The position numbers and the translations under genes are program-made. DNA of 64,000 nucleotides from an uncultured Woeseiaceae bacterium (lineage in GTDB: Bacteria > Pseudomonadota > Gammaproteobacteria > Steroidobacterales > Woeseiaceae), in the NCBI GenBank assembly GCA_947259285.1, contig CAMYMR010000005.1:29985-93984 (forward strand), in the 5' to 3' direction. Of this stretch, positions 27,235 through 38,144 are shown in pieces; the first letter of the stretch is position 1, and every line of letters begins with the position of its first letter. The notes under the pieces were generated by a model. The model saw only the letters and a list, made by a program, of their open reading frames with translations, did no database searches and was not told the DNA's origin.

Positions 27235-27906
27235 ATGATGCATGCAGATTATCAACGGCGCGCGTATTTGCAGGCGATGGGAATCGACGTCTGGCTGCCG
27301 CGGGAGTCAGTCGACCCGGAACCAGCGGCAGACGTCCAATCCGCCGACGCTATGGGCTGGGGCGAGCTGCGTGACTGTGTCGCCGCCTGTACTCGCTGCG
27401 ACCTGTCGCAGACTCGAACGAACACGGTATTTGGCGTCGGCAATCCTAATGCGGACTGGCTCATCGTCGGGGAGGCGCCCGGCGCGGAAGAGGACAGGCG
27501 GGGTGAACCGTTTGTCGGCCGGGCCGGAAAGCTGCTCGACGAAATGCTGCGTGCAATCGGGCAGAGTCGCGACAGCGTGTTCATCGCTAACATCTTGAAG
27601 TGTCGGCCACCCAATAACCGTGACCCCAAGCCATCGGAATCCGCCGAATGCAGGCCATATCTGGAGCGCCAGATTGCGCTGGTGCAGCCCAAAATCATAC
27701 TGGCGGTCGGAAGGATCGCGGCGCAGAGCCTGCTCGGGAGCGACGAGCCGGTCGGCCGCATGCGTGGCCGGCAACATGATTTGCACGGCATACCGCTGGT
27801 GGTTACCTATCACCCGGCGTATCTGCTGCGCAGCCCCTCGCAGAAGAGCAAATCGTGGAGCGACCTGTGTCTCGCTACGCGGCTCGCCGCGGAGTCCGCT
27901 GCGTGA
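27235..27906 (+). CDS. Type-4 uracil-DNA glycosylase (Fe-S family)
   Basis: This 223-residue protein of the uracil-DNA glycosylase superfamily has an N-terminal leader, then [16 protein letters not shown] with two of the cluster cysteines, [32 protein letters not shown], a further cysteine in SAECRPYL and [10 protein letters not shown]. These are family-4 motifs (water-activating GEAPG and leucine-loop HPAYLLR). It excises uracil from DNA. It overlaps rimI, forming a tsaB/rimI-type neighbourhood common in gammaproteobacteria. Confidence 0.92.
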   Translation: MMHADYQRRAYLQAMGIDVWLPRESVDPEPAADVQSADAMGWGELRDCVAACTRCDLSQTRTNTVFGVGNPNADWLIVGEAPGAEEDRRGEPFVGRAGKLLDEMLRAIGQSRDSVFIANILKCRPPNNRDPKPSESAECRPYLERQIALVQPKIILAVGRIAAQSLLGSDEPVGRMRGRQHDLHGIPLVVTYHPAYLLRSPSQKSKSWSDLCLATRLAAESAA

Positions 27907-28379
27907 TCAGAGCAATGAAAGAACCGCCCGTCGCGATTCGGGATATGGCGCACGACGATCTGGCCATGGTGTCGGATATCGAGCGCAGGAGTTACGAATT
28001 CCCTTGGAGCCATGGAGTTTTCAGGGACTGTTTGCTCGCCGGCTACCGCAGCAGCGTGCTGATTCGTGACGAGCGGGTTGCGGGATACGGAATTCTGTCG
28101 ATTGCCGCTGGCGAAGCGCATATTCTGAATCTTTGCGTGGATCCGGAGTTTCGTTCGCTCGGCTACGGCGAGCGCCTGCTTGACGCCATGCTCGGGCAGG
28201 CGAGGGCCGCGTCCGTGGGCGAAGTGCTGCTCGAAGTGCGTCCGTCCAACAAGACGGCGTTGGCCTTGTACCGAAAACGGGGATTCTTCCAGGTTGCAAA
28301 ACGCCCCGCTTATTACCAGTCGCATCAGGGCCGCGAGGACGCAGCCGTTCTGGCCAAGAAACTCGTCTCAGGCGCCTGA
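27903..28379 (+). CDS. rimI: Ribosomal protein S18 alanine N-acetyltransferase RimI
   Basis: RimI is a GNAT-fold enzyme that acetylates the N-terminus of ribosomal protein S18. The GTG at 27903 overlaps the preceding stop (GTGA) and gives 158 residues; ATG 27915 is an alternative. Motifs: SYEFPWSHGVFRDCL, AHILNLCVDPEFRSLGYGERLL with the acetyl-CoA loop (R-S-L-G-Y-G), VRPSNKTALALYRKRGF and the final RPAYY. These are characteristic of RimI rather than of generic GNATs. Confidence 0.92.
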   Translation: MIRAMKEPPVAIRDMAHDDLAMVSDIERRSYEFPWSHGVFRDCLLAGYRSSVLIRDERVAGYGILSIAAGEAHILNLCVDPEFRSLGYGERLLDAMLGQARAASVGEVLLEVRPSNKTALALYRKRGFFQVAKRPAYYQSHQGREDAAVLAKKLVSGA

Positions 28380-28458
28380 CGGCGCTGTTTCGCGCGGGCG
28401 CCGATTGGGCTAGACTCCGCGGCCTCCTGATATCGACCAACGTTACTCTCCGACTTAT

Positions 28459-30039
28459 ATGTCCACCATCGAACAACAGGTCAGCAAACGGCGCACGTTC
28501 GCGATTATTTCGCATCCGGACGCGGGCAAGACGACGCTGACAGAAAAGCTGCTGCTCTACGGCGGCGCTATTCAGCTTGCCGGAACCGTTAAGGGACGCA
28601 AGGCAAGCCGCCATGCGACCTCGGACTGGATGGCACTCGAGCAGCAGCGCGGGATTTCCGTGACCTCATCGGTGATGCAATTTCCCTACCGCGACTGCAT
28701 CGTCAACCTGCTGGACACGCCGGGCCATGAAGACTTCTCGGAAGATACTTACCGCACGCTGACCGCCGTGGATTCTGCGCTTATGGTTATTGACTGCGCC
28801 AAAGGGGTGGAGCAGCGCACGATCAAACTCATGGAGGTTTGTCGGCTTCGCGACACGCCGATCATGACATTCATTAACAAGCTGGACCGTGATGGTCGGG
28901 AGCCGATCGAGCTTCTCGATGAAATCGAATCGGTACTCAAGATTCAGTGCGCGCCCATTACCTGGCCCATCGGTATGGGCCGCTCCTTGAAGGGCGTCTA
29001 TCATCTTCTGCAGGACAGGATTTATCTGTACGAGCGGGCCGGCCGCGAAAAGGCGGCAGAGATTCGAATGATCGAGGGCCTGCAGTCTGAGGAGGCCGCG
29101 TCGGTATTGGGGCACCTGGTCGAGGAGTTCCGCGAGGAAATCGAACTCGTGAAAGGCGCCTGTCCGGCCTTGTCATTGGACGACTACCTTGCGGCCAGGC
29201 AAACGCCGGTCTTCTTCGGTTCAGCGATCGCCAACTTCGGGGTCAAAGAACTTCTGGACGAATTCGTCGCGCATGCTCCTGCACCGCTGATTCGAGAAAG
29301 CGAGCAGCGTAACGTAAGGCCTACAGAGGATCCCCTGACCGGCTTCGTGTTCAAGATCCAGGCGAATATGGATCCGGGGCACCGGGATCGTATCGCGTTC
29401 ATGCGAATTTGCTCCGGTGAATATCGCAAGGGCATACGCGCGCTGCACATTCGCTCCGGAAAGGAAGTGAAGATACCGGATGCCATCACGTTCATGGCAG
29501 CCGACCGTCAGCATGCGGAAACCGCCTATGCCGGCGACATTATCGGTATTCACAATCACGGCACCATCAATATCGGCGATAGTTTCTCGGAGGGAGAGAA
29601 CATACGCTTCACGGGAATACCCAATTTCGCCCCCGAAATCTTCCGGCGTGCGGTTCTTAAAGACCCGCTGCGCCTCAAGGCGCTGCAAAAAGGTCTGGCG
29701 CAACTCTGCGAAGAGGGCGCAACGCAGCTCTTCAAGCCGCTGCGGAATAATGACCTGATCCTCGGCGCCGTTGGCCCGCTGCAATTCGACGTCGTTGCAC
29801 ACCGCCTCAGGGACGAATACAACGTCGAATGTGAGTTTGAAGCGATTAACGTGGCGACGGCGCGCTGGGTCGAATGTGGCGACGAAAAAATGCTCGCTGA
29901 CTTCGAGCGGAAGGCGCATGACAATCTCGCGCTGGATCATGGCGGAAGTCTGGTCTACATTGCTCCAACACGGGTCAACCTGAACCTGACCGAGGAGCGC
30001 TGGCCTGAGATCGCATTTCGCAAGACTCGCGAACACTAG
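28459..30039 (+). CDS. prfC: Peptide chain release factor 3
   Basis: RF3 is the GTPase that recycles RF1 and RF2 after termination. The 526-residue protein starts with [21 protein letters not shown] (G1), followed by GISVTSSV (G2), DTPGHEDF (G3) and [10 protein letters not shown] (G4), then the EF-G-like domains II and III. Length matches E. coli RF3 (529). A 21-bp imperfect hairpin begins within its last codons. Confidence 0.97.
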   Translation: MSTIEQQVSKRRTFAIISHPDAGKTTLTEKLLLYGGAIQLAGTVKGRKASRHATSDWMALEQQRGISVTSSVMQFPYRDCIVNLLDTPGHEDFSEDTYRTLTAVDSALMVIDCAKGVEQRTIKLMEVCRLRDTPIMTFINKLDRDGREPIELLDEIESVLKIQCAPITWPIGMGRSLKGVYHLLQDRIYLYERAGREKAAEIRMIEGLQSEEAASVLGHLVEEFREEIELVKGACPALSLDDYLAARQTPVFFGSAIANFGVKELLDEFVAHAPAPLIRESEQRNVRPTEDPLTGFVFKIQANMDPGHRDRIAFMRICSGEYRKGIRALHIRSGKEVKIPDAITFMAADRQHAETAYAGDIIGIHNHGTINIGDSFSEGENIRFTGIPNFAPEIFRRAVLKDPLRLKALQKGLAQLCEEGATQLFKPLRNNDLILGAVGPLQFDVVAHRLRDEYNVECEFEAINVATARWVECGDEKMLADFERKAHDNLALDHGGSLVYIAPTRVNLNLTEERWPEIAFRKTREH

Positions 30040-30078
30040 CCCGGACATTGCGCCAGTTGGCGCAATATCGGGGCTAGT
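30035..30078 (+). terminator. Long inverted repeat overlapping the prfC stop
   Basis: Bases 30035-30055 and 30058-30078 form a 21-bp stem with a 2-base loop and two mismatches; the core is ATTGCGCCA / TGGCGCAAT. The left arm includes the prfC stop codon TAG. There is no T-tract after the stem, so it is not a textbook intrinsic terminator. It may slow or terminate transcription or protect the prfC mRNA 3' end, before the MFS gene 30 bases on. Confidence 0.6.
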
Positions 30079-30108
30079 CACCCGAGGCCTCGGAGGTAAG
30101 GCAAACCG

Positions 30109-31374
30109 TTGTCGATACCGTCAATTCTGAATCGAAGAGTAATCGCCTGGGCGCTTTACGACTGGGCGAACTCGGCGTTTGCGCTGAGCGTGCTGGCCGT
30201 TCTGTTTCCACTGGTCCTCGGTAACTTCTGGAGCATCGGCGATGACGGCGCGGCCGTTACGGCCCGGCTTGGATGGATTACTTTCGCTGCCAGTGTGATT
30301 GTCTGCATAACGGCGCCTCTGTTCGGCACTATCGCCGATGCCGGTGGATATCGAAAACGCTTCCTGTTCGTTCTGGCAGCGATTGGCGCCAGCATGACGG
30401 CCGCGCTCGGGCTGATTGGCGAGGGCGAGTGGCCGCTCGCCCTGGGCATCTACATGTTCGCGTCATTCGGCTACTACAGCTCGACGGTCTTTTACGATTC
30501 TCTGTTGATCGATGTCTGTGAGCCGCGTTATTTCAGTTTCGTGTCGTCGCTGGGTTTTTCCCTGGGTTACCTGGGCGGCGCGGTGTTGCTGGCGCTGCAC
30601 CTGTGGATGCTGTCCAGTCCTGCCACTTTTGGCTTCGAAAATACGACTGAGGTGTTCAGCTTTGCGTTTGTATCGGTGGGCGCCTGGTGGATTATCTTTC
30701 TTGTCCCCTTGTTGTACTTTGTCTCTGAACGTCATAGCCCGTTTGAGGTCAGTAGCGGCGCAATTCACGCGGCGTATGCAGAACTCAGGGCGACAATGCG
30801 AAAGGTCGGTCAATATCGCAATGTCGTCGTCTTCCTGACCGGATATTGGTTATATATCGGCGGCGTGTTTACCGTGATATTCATGGCCGTAAATTATGGC
30901 CAGCGACTCGGTTTCGAGGACAGGGATCTCGTAATGGCGTTGCTGATTACCAATTTCATCGGTTTTCCCGCGACCCTTCTATACGGTCTTGTCGCACATC
31001 GTTTCGGGCCGAAATCAGGAATCTATTTCGCGCTGCTTGTCTACATCGGCATGTCGGTGTGGGCGATTTTCATGAAAGATATCGAGCAGTTTTTCGTGAT
31101 GGCGATCATTATCGGTACGGTGCAGGGTGGCGTGCAGGGGCTGAGCCGGTCGCTGTACGCGTCACTCATACCACCGGAGCAGCCCGGTGAATTCTTCGGT
31201 TTCTACAATATGGTAACGAAGTTTGCACACGTGCTGGGCCCGGCAATGGTCGCGATTGCAGCAATGCTGTCCGATGATCCGAAATGGGTGTTGCTCACGC
31301 TTATGCCGCTGTTCCTCGCCGGCGGTTTCCTGCTCACCATTGTCCGGACAAAATCCACGCCCGACGTTAACTGA
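30109..31374 (+). CDS. MFS permease, UMF1/Atg22-like family
   Basis: This 421-residue transporter has about 12 membrane helices. The N-terminal VIAWALYDWANSAFALSVL is the hallmark of the UMF1 (Atg22-like, DUF894) branch of MFS permeases, whose bacterial substrates are unknown. Later motifs are GYLGG and GTVQGGVQGLSRSLYASLIP around residues 333-352. The start is TTG 30109 with GGAGG at 30092-30096. Its end overlaps the convergent transglutaminase gene by 8 bases. Confidence 0.88.
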   Translation: MSIPSILNRRVIAWALYDWANSAFALSVLAVLFPLVLGNFWSIGDDGAAVTARLGWITFAASVIVCITAPLFGTIADAGGYRKRFLFVLAAIGASMTAALGLIGEGEWPLALGIYMFASFGYYSSTVFYDSLLIDVCEPRYFSFVSSLGFSLGYLGGAVLLALHLWMLSSPATFGFENTTEVFSFAFVSVGAWWIIFLVPLLYFVSERHSPFEVSSGAIHAAYAELRATMRKVGQYRNVVVFLTGYWLYIGGVFTVIFMAVNYGQRLGFEDRDLVMALLITNFIGFPATLLYGLVAHRFGPKSGIYFALLVYIGMSVWAIFMKDIEQFFVMAIIIGTVQGGVQGLSRSLYASLIPPEQPGEFFGFYNMVTKFAHVLGPAMVAIAAMLSDDPKWVLLTLMPLFLAGGFLLTIVRTKSTPDVN

Positions 31375-33325
31375 TAGCGTTGACTGTGTTCTTGAGTCGC
31401 ACGAATGCCGCCGGCCCGGCTGGCCCGTACCGGGCCTCGTGATACGCCTCCGTGACCGAATCGATGACCGGTGCCGGAAGCGAGTTGGCAAGTCTCGCAC
31501 GATCCGCGAAGCGCGCCGGCGTTTCGCCGACTTCTTGCTCGAGTCCTGTTTTCTTCGCAAAACGCTGGAACAGAATTGCCGCAGGGTCTTTGGCCGGGGC
31601 ACGATAACGTAGCGCCAGAAGGATGCTGATGACTGCGATCAACGAGAATACGATCGCAATCATCGTTAGTATCATCTTTCGCCAGCTCGGGTCGCGCATG
31701 CCGAGCCATTGCATAAATTTGTTCTGATTTTCAGGGCCGTAGCCCAGCACCCATTCATTCCATTTTGCATTCAGGGCGTCGACCGCAAGCGTCATGTTAT
31801 GAACGAGCTTTGATGGTGCTGACAAGCCCCAGGCAGCACCAAGTCCTTCAAAAGCCGCTTCGCTGACGCCATAGTCAATACGGTCGGGGGCTACGGCGGC
31901 CGTAGGGTCGATGCGAAACCATCCGTGTCCGTCGAGCCAGACCTCGTTCCAGGCATGGGCATCCGATTGGCGAACCGTCATATGGCCGGCCATCGGATTC
32001 ATCTCGCCACCGTGATAGCCGAGAACGATCCGAGCGGGTATTTCCGCGGCGCGCATCAGCACGGCAAAGGCCGAGGCGTAGTGCTCGCAGAAACCTTGCC
32101 GGGTATCAAAAAGGAAACGATCGACAGAGTTGCTTCCCAATGGTGGCGGCTGCAGGGTGTAGAAATATTCCTCTTCGTGGAATTTCTGCAGAATCGCCTC
32201 GATATACGCCCTGTCCGAGCCAGCGGCAGCACGCATTTCCCGGGCAAATGCGCGTGTCTCCGGGTTGCTTGCGTCTGGAATCCGCTGATACCAGTCACGC
32301 GCCGACTCGGTCAGTTCGACATTCGTCTCGAACTGCGGGTAGGAAACCGCCTGGTAGGCCACACGCTGATCGACCGGTAACGCGCGAACCAGCTGATGCT
32401 GGGGGCCCATGAATGTTCTTTCCAGCGTCCAGGACCAGGGCATGTCGAGCGCAAAAATCCACGGCTGCCGGGTCGGTTCGAGCGTGATCTCGTAGCTGAT
32501 GGGTTCTGCCTGGACGCTCACCTTTTCGTGAACGCGTGGGCCTTTGTATGGGTCGTTCAACGACCACGAGCGGCCGTTGAACACGGTAAGAACCAGTCCC
32601 CGCCAGTAGAGTTCTCGCGGCTCCGGAATCGCGCCGTCGAATGTCACTCGAAAGGCAACCGCATTGGACATCGACAAAGAACTGACGTCCCCGGGGCTCA
32701 TCGAATCGCTTATGCCCGACGTTGCGGTGCCCGTATCCATCGGCACGGCCCAGAACGGTATCGCGATGCGCGGAAAGAAAATCCACATCGCTACGGCGAC
32801 CGGCGCGGCATAGAGCAGCAGGCGCCCGCCGGTGGAGAAGCTTTGCTTCGCGGTTTCGCCCGGAGTCGCCGACATGCGAAGCCACGCAGTCATAATGACG
32901 AAAACGGCGACCAGGAGGTACGGTAACGACCAGACGTATTGTTCACGGAGCAGCGCCGACATCACCAGAAAAATAGAAATGAACAGCAGCACGAACTGGT
33001 CGCGTCGTTTGCGCGTTTCCACGAGCTTTAGCGAAGCCATTACCGCGAGCAGCGCTGAGCCCGGGCCCACTCCGCTGATCGTCGCATAGGTCGCCAGCAC
33101 GCCGAGGAAGCAGGCGAGCGCAAGGCCTGCACGCAACCAGACGGACGGCAGCGCTCGACGGCGCTTTTCGATCACATATCGCCATGCCGAGCAGCCAATA
33201 AAAGCGGCCGTTACCCAGACAGGCAAGTACGGCAAATGCGGGGCAACCGACAAGGCCAGCGCGCCGATCGTCCAGGGCAGGCTGGTCAGCAGAGAGCCGT
33301 CTGTCCCGCGCGGCCGCGCGTTCAT
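31367..33325 (-). CDS. TgpA-type membrane transglutaminase (DUF3488/transglutaminase core)
   Basis: This 652-residue protein has an N-terminal block of about six to seven membrane helices (DUF3488). An extracytoplasmic transglutaminase-like domain carries the Cys-His-Asp triad in GFCEHYASAFAVLMRAAEIP, SDAHAWNEVWLDG and FRIDPTAAVAPDR, and a last membrane helix (ILTMIAIVFSLIAVISILLAL) precedes a cytoplasmic DUF4129-like tail. It is the counterpart of Pseudomonas TgpA, an essential periplasmic-side enzyme of unknown substrate. It forms an operon with moxR and DUF58, overlapping DUF58 by four bases. Confidence 0.93.
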   Translation of the reverse strand: MNARPRGTDGSLLTSLPWTIGALALSVAPHLPYLPVWVTAAFIGCSAWRYVIEKRRRALPSVWLRAGLALACFLGVLATYATISGVGPGSALLAVMASLKLVETRKRRDQFVLLFISIFLVMSALLREQYVWSLPYLLVAVFVIMTAWLRMSATPGETAKQSFSTGGRLLLYAAPVAVAMWIFFPRIAIPFWAVPMDTGTATSGISDSMSPGDVSSLSMSNAVAFRVTFDGAIPEPRELYWRGLVLTVFNGRSWSLNDPYKGPRVHEKVSVQAEPISYEITLEPTRQPWIFALDMPWSWTLERTFMGPQHQLVRALPVDQRVAYQAVSYPQFETNVELTESARDWYQRIPDASNPETRAFAREMRAAAGSDRAYIEAILQKFHEEEYFYTLQPPPLGSNSVDRFLFDTRQGFCEHYASAFAVLMRAAEIPARIVLGYHGGEMNPMAGHMTVRQSDAHAWNEVWLDGHGWFRIDPTAAVAPDRIDYGVSEAAFEGLGAAWGLSAPSKLVHNMTLAVDALNAKWNEWVLGYGPENQNKFMQWLGMRDPSWRKMILTMIAIVFSLIAVISILLALRYRAPAKDPAAILFQRFAKKTGLEQEVGETPARFADRARLANSLPAPVIDSVTEAYHEARYGPAGPAAFVRLKNTVNAIS

Positions 33326-34332
33326 GTCACGCCGTCCTCAAACAGCGCTAACGCCTCGAGGCAGGCACGGCGATGCGCCTCGCCGTGCGTCGGCGGGAAC
33401 TCCTCGCCCGGCATACGCAGGCCATAGTCCTCGAGAGAGCGGTCCGCATCGATGATCCATCGCGTGAGTACTGAAAGGCGACGCTCGGCATCGCCAATGT
33501 GAAGGTCGTTGAAATCGAACCACTGACTGCTCGTGTCTGCGCCCGCAAACTGTTTTGACAGTAGTTGCCCGCTGCGAGCGAATGCCTTCCAGGCGACGTG
33601 TCGGGGAGAATCACCGGTCTGGTATTTTCGCAAGCCTGCGAAGTCCTCTTCGCCGCGCGCATCATGTTGTCGATGACCATGCGCAACCATGGTGGGCGGC
33701 GGCTCCGGGGGGTCGGTCGCCGGGCGAGGGAAGACAAGCCCGCGAATATCCATGTGCAGCCAGGCCCAGGATCGAAACAGCTCGAATGGGAATAGCGTAC
33801 GTACGCCGAAGCGATCCAGCGTGATCCAGCCGCGCTGTTCGGTAGGCACGGGAATTATGAAAACCTTGCTTTCTCCTGGCTGAAGATCCTGTGGCTCCGT
33901 CTGCAGGCCCTCGCGGTAAAGCCGGATGCCGTAGCGAGGGCTCTTGGAGTGATTCGTGACCGCCACGCCGAAGCGCATCGTCTGACCGGCGAAGACCGGC
34001 TCGGTACCGGCGAAACTCAGCTCGAGGCCGACGAGATTTCGCTGGCATTGATGCATCGATACGAAGCCGATACCGATCAGCAAGAACGTCAGTACGAAGG
34101 AAAGATTGTTGGTGTAATTCATCGAGCCTAGCAGCATCGCAAACGCCATGATGCCGAACACGATGCCGACTCCGGTCGGCAATATATAGACACGGCTGGG
34201 CCTGAGCCTGGTTGTGGCGGGGTCCTTGCCTTGCCGCTTTCGGGCCCAGCGCCCAACTCGGTCAACGGCACTCGTTCTCAGCGAACGAATCAAACTGCCC
34301 GGACTACGGTATGGCCACGGAATCGAGGACAT
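33322..34332 (-). CDS. DUF58 domain membrane protein
   Basis: The start taken, ATG 34332 (MSSIPWPYRSPGSLIR), gives 336 residues and overlaps the moxR end by 29 bases; the frame is open to 34437 but that part lies deeper in moxR. Two membrane helices (about 50-95, VYILPTGVGIVFGIMAFAML then LSFVLTFLLIGIGFVSM) precede a von Willebrand-like DUF58 domain with the signature GEEDFAGLRKYQTGDSPRHV followed by WKAFAR. DUF58 proteins accompany MoxR ATPases and transglutaminase partners and are thought to bind substrates of that chaperone-like system. Confidence 0.9.
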   Translation of the reverse strand: MSSIPWPYRSPGSLIRSLRTSAVDRVGRWARKRQGKDPATTRLRPSRVYILPTGVGIVFGIMAFAMLLGSMNYTNNLSFVLTFLLIGIGFVSMHQCQRNLVGLELSFAGTEPVFAGQTMRFGVAVTNHSKSPRYGIRLYREGLQTEPQDLQPGESKVFIIPVPTEQRGWITLDRFGVRTLFPFELFRSWAWLHMDIRGLVFPRPATDPPEPPPTMVAHGHRQHDARGEEDFAGLRKYQTGDSPRHVAWKAFARSGQLLSKQFAGADTSSQWFDFNDLHIGDAERRLSVLTRWIIDADRSLEDYGLRMPGEEFPPTHGEAHRRACLEALALFEDGVT

Positions 34333-35272
34333 GGTGGCAAAGTTCGGCCGGACTGCGGAATCGAGTGCCGCCGGCAGGTTTGAGTCGATGCCCTGCGATC
34401 GCACTAAACACCGCCTGGACATCGTCCGGGTAGGCACCGGAATGACCCTCGATAAATGCCAGAGCTTTTGCGGCGGCGACCAGGGCTTGCGCGCCTCGGG
34501 GCGATAGTCCGATCTCGATATCGGCCGACTCGCGGGTATGACGTACGAGCGCCTGAATGTAATCGATCAGGGCGTCACTGACGTGCACTTCCCTGGCTGA
34601 CTGTTGCAGGGCAATCAGCATGTCCGGGCCCGTAACTGGGACAATCTCCTTCATCATCGAGCGGCGATCCTCGCCGCCCAGCAGCTCACGTTCGCTCTCC
34701 TCGTTCGGATAACCCAGCTCGACACGCATCAGGAAACGATCCAGCTGCGACTCGGGAAGAGGAAAGGTCCCGATCTGGTCACCGGGGTTTTGCGTTGCAA
34801 CGACAAAGAACGGGTCTGGCAGCTGGCGCGTTGTTCCGTCGACCGAGACCTGCTGTTCTTCCATCGCCTCGAGCAGGGCACTCTGCGCCTTGGGCGTGGC
34901 GCGATTGACCTCGTCAGCAAGGATCAGTTGCGAAAAAACGGGGCCCGGCTGGAACTCAAATTCACTGCTATCCTGTCGAAACACGGATACGCCGATGATA
35001 TCCGCCGGCAGCAGGTCGCTCGTAAACTGGATACGCTGAAAACTCAAACCAAGCACTCGAGAGAGCGCCTGCGCCAGCATCGTCTTGCCGAGTCCGGGTA
35101 AATCTTCAATCAGCAGGTGACCGCGCGCCAGCAGGCAGGCCAGTGCCAAAGTGATCTGCTGATTCTTGCCGAGGATGATGCCGCCCAGCGCCTTGCGCGC
35201 CTGCTCGATGACGACGCGTTGCGCATCCTTGCTGACCGGCAACGGTTCCAGGGCACTTCTCTGCTGCATCAA
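34304..35272 (-). CDS. MoxR family AAA+ ATPase
   Basis: This 322-residue MoxR ATPase has Walker A LPGLGKTMLAQAL (about 58-70), Walker B LILADEVNRATPKAQSALLEAM, sensor 1 VVATQNPGDQIGTFPLPESQ and sensor 2 in LSPRGAQALVAAAKA. MoxR proteins act as chaperones in assembly of metal enzymes or envelope complexes. It is the first gene of the moxR-DUF58-tgpA operon, a unit conserved across gammaproteobacteria. Confidence 0.94.
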   Translation of the reverse strand: MMQQRSALEPLPVSKDAQRVVIEQARKALGGIILGKNQQITLALACLLARGHLLIEDLPGLGKTMLAQALSRVLGLSFQRIQFTSDLLPADIIGVSVFRQDSSEFEFQPGPVFSQLILADEVNRATPKAQSALLEAMEEQQVSVDGTTRQLPDPFFVVATQNPGDQIGTFPLPESQLDRFLMRVELGYPNEESERELLGGEDRRSMMKEIVPVTGPDMLIALQQSAREVHVSDALIDYIQALVRHTRESADIEIGLSPRGAQALVAAAKALAFIEGHSGAYPDDVQAVFSAIAGHRLKPAGGTRFRSPAELCHHVLDSVAIP

Positions 35273-35387
35273 TCTGTCCTCGAAATTCTGTTACCGAACC
35301 CTAACCGAAGCATAGTCACTCATGCCCCGATGTTTTGCACTTGCTCGCTGAGCAGAGTGTGATGCAGTACTCAAAACAGCAGGCGCG

Positions 35388-38144
35388 TCAGCCGAATTCA
35401 TCAAGCTTCGTGATCTGTTCGGTCAACTGCGCAATTGCCTTTTCAAAGTCCGCCGCCCGTTCTCGTTCCTTTGAGACCACCGCGGCCGGCGCATTGTTCA
35501 CGAATTTTTCATTGCCCAGTTTGCCCGTTGCCCGCGCCAGATCGGAACTCACCTTATCTCGCTGTTTCAGGAGACGAGCGCGTTCGGCCTCGACGTCAAT
35601 CAGGCCTTTCATTGGAACCAACAGCCGCATGTCGCCGAGCAGCGCCGTCGCGGCTGTCGGCGGCTCTTCGCCAGCCGCAAGACTATTTACCGACTCAACG
35701 CGGCCGACGCGCTGTAACAGCAGCATGTGCCGATCGACTCGCTGCCGATCGGTGGCACTGGCGTTCTGCAACAGTACGGGCAGGAACTTGCCGGGCGAGA
35801 TGTCCATTTCTCCGCGGATCTGCCGAATTCCAAGAATGAATCGCTTGACCCACTCGATGTCTTCCGCCGCCTCTGAGTCTTTAGATCTGTCCGTCGTCGC
35901 CGGATACGGGCGCAACATGATTGTCTCTCCGTCGATTCCTGCGCGTTGGGCAACCTGCTGCCAGATCTCCTCGGTGATAAATGGCATCAGCGGATGCAGA
36001 AGTCGCAACAGGGCCTCGAGTACGTCGATCAGCGTCCTGCGCGTGCCGCGCTGCAGCGCCGCCGATGCTTTGTCCGATTGCAGCACCGGTTTCGACAGCT
36101 CCAGGTACCAGTCACAGAATTCATGCCAGGTGAACTCATAGATCGCCTGCGCGGCGAGATCGAGCCGGTAGCCTGCGAAGTGGTCATGGACTTCGGCCAC
36201 CGTCTCGTTGAATCGTGCCGCGATCCAGCGGTCGGCGGCGCTGAGTTCCATGTCGCCGTCATCGAGCGATTCAGTATTCATCAAGACGTAGCGTGCGGCG
36301 TTCCAGAGTTTATTGCAGAAGTTCTTGTAGCCCTCGATGCGACCGAGGTCGAAGCGTATATCGCGACCGGTCGTCGCAAGCGCTGCAAACGTAAAGCGCA
36401 GCGCATCGGCGCCGTACCGATCAATGCCGTCCGGGAACTGTTTACGGGTTGCGCGTTCGATCTTCGGCGCCAGATGGTCCTGCATCATTCCGCGCGTGCG
36501 TTTTGCAACGAGCGTGTCGAGGTCGACGCCGTCGATGAGATCGAGCGGGTCGAGTATGTTGCCCTTTGACTTGGACATCTTCTGGCCGTCGTCGGCACGA
36601 ATCAGGCCGTGAATATAGACCTCCCTGAACGGCACGTCGCCCATGAATTTGAGCCCCATCATGATCATTCGCGCGACCCAGAAAAAAATGATGTCGAATC
36701 CCGTGACAAGAACGTTGCCCGGGTAGAAGTCCTCAAGACGCTCTGTCTTTTCGGGCCAGCCGAGCGTACTGAATGGCCAGAGTGCCGACGAGAACCAGGT
36801 GTCCAGAACGTCCTCGTCCTGGCGCAAGACGACTTCCTTGCCAAGCTGGTGCTTGTCGCGAACGTCCTGCTCCGAATGGCCGACATACACGTTGTCATCG
36901 TCGTCGTACCACGCGGGTATGCGGTGCCCCCACCAGAGCTGCCGGCTGATGCACCAGTCCTGGATGTTGTACATCCAATCGAAGTATGTTTTCGACCAGT
37001 TTTCGGGTACGAAGCGGATCTTGCCTGTTTCCACAGCCTCGATCGCGGGCTTCGCCAGCGGCTCGATCTTCACGTACCACTGATCCGTGAGGTAAGGCTC
37101 GACGACGGCGTGGGAACGATCGCCACGCGGGATCTTGACCACGTAGTCCTCGATCTTCTCGAGCAGATCCGATTCCTCGAACTCGGCAACGATCTTCTCA
37201 CGAGCGTCAAAGCGGTCCATGCCCTCGTAGCCGGGAGGAACCGCGTCATTCAGTGCCGCATCGTCAGTCAGGATGTTGTACAAAGGCAGATCGTGACGCT
37301 TGCCGATTTCGTAGTCGTTGAAGTCATGCGCCGGCGTGATCTTCACGCAGCCGGTACCGAATTCGGGGTCGACATAGTCGTCTGCAATGATCGGGATGCG
37401 TCGGCCGACGATAGGCAGAATGACTTCTTGCCCGACCAGTTTCCGGTAGCGCTCGTCGTCGGGATGTACGGCGACGGCGCTGTCGCCCAGCATGGTTTCG
37501 GGTCGTGTGGTCGCTACGACAAGGTGGCCGTCGCCCGACGCGAGCGGGTAACGGAAATGCCAGAGCTTGCCCGCTTCGTCGGCGGAAAGGACTTCCAGAT
37601 CGGATAGCGCCGTGTGCAGCACCGGGTCCCAGTTGACGAGTCGTTTTCCCCGATAGATCAAGCCTTCTTCGTGCAGCTGGACAAAGACCTTGCGTACCGC
37701 CTCGGAGAGGCCTTCGTCCATCGTAAAACGATCATTCTCCCAGTCGACCGAAGCACCGAGACGACGCGTCTGAACCTCGATTTGCCCGCCGGATTCCTCT
37801 TTCCACTGCCACACTCGCTCGACGAATTTGTCACGACCGATGTCGCGTTTCGATAAGCCTTCCTGATTCAGCAGTCGCTCGACGACCATCTGAGTCGCGA
37901 TACCCGCATGATCCATCCCCGGTTGCCACAATGCCTTGCAGCCACTCATGCGGTGGTAGCGCGTTAGGGCATCCATGATTGTGTCCTGGAAGGCGTGGCC
38001 CATGTGCAGTGTACCGGTTACGTTGGGCGGCGGAATCATGATGCAGTACGGCTCACCTTCGCCCTGCGGTGCGAAATAGCCGTTCCGTTCCCAGCGCTCG
38101 TAAATGCGCTGTTCGATGTCTTTGGGTTTATACGACTTCTTCAT
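35388..38144 (-). CDS. valS: Valyl-tRNA synthetase
   Basis: The start at 38144 ([19 protein letters not shown]) shares one base with the holC stop (TGATG) and gives 918 residues, as expected for bacterial ValS; the open frame to 38288 reads through holC. HIGH motif in [23 protein letters not shown], the long editing domain, and KMSKSKGN in [14 protein letters not shown] are visible. The C-terminus is a coiled coil rich in Lys, Ala and Glu (about 850-918) that contacts the tRNA. Confidence 0.97.
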   Translation of the reverse strand: MKKSYKPKDIEQRIYERWERNGYFAPQGEGEPYCIMIPPPNVTGTLHMGHAFQDTIMDALTRYHRMSGCKALWQPGMDHAGIATQMVVERLLNQEGLSKRDIGRDKFVERVWQWKEESGGQIEVQTRRLGASVDWENDRFTMDEGLSEAVRKVFVQLHEEGLIYRGKRLVNWDPVLHTALSDLEVLSADEAGKLWHFRYPLASGDGHLVVATTRPETMLGDSAVAVHPDDERYRKLVGQEVILPIVGRRIPIIADDYVDPEFGTGCVKITPAHDFNDYEIGKRHDLPLYNILTDDAALNDAVPPGYEGMDRFDAREKIVAEFEESDLLEKIEDYVVKIPRGDRSHAVVEPYLTDQWYVKIEPLAKPAIEAVETGKIRFVPENWSKTYFDWMYNIQDWCISRQLWWGHRIPAWYDDDDNVYVGHSEQDVRDKHQLGKEVVLRQDEDVLDTWFSSALWPFSTLGWPEKTERLEDFYPGNVLVTGFDIIFFWVARMIMMGLKFMGDVPFREVYIHGLIRADDGQKMSKSKGNILDPLDLIDGVDLDTLVAKRTRGMMQDHLAPKIERATRKQFPDGIDRYGADALRFTFAALATTGRDIRFDLGRIEGYKNFCNKLWNAARYVLMNTESLDDGDMELSAADRWIAARFNETVAEVHDHFAGYRLDLAAQAIYEFTWHEFCDWYLELSKPVLQSDKASAALQRGTRRTLIDVLEALLRLLHPLMPFITEEIWQQVAQRAGIDGETIMLRPYPATTDRSKDSEAAEDIEWVKRFILGIRQIRGEMDISPGKFLPVLLQNASATDRQRVDRHMLLLQRVGRVESVNSLAAGEEPPTAATALLGDMRLLVPMKGLIDVEAERARLLKQRDKVSSDLARATGKLGNEKFVNNAPAAVVSKERERAADFEKAIAQLTEQITKLDEFG

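Noticed and set aside
36609..37607. Plus-strand open frame of 332 codons opposite valS.
   Set aside because: It lies wholly within the valS catalytic and editing region on the other strand and shows no recognisable family motif.
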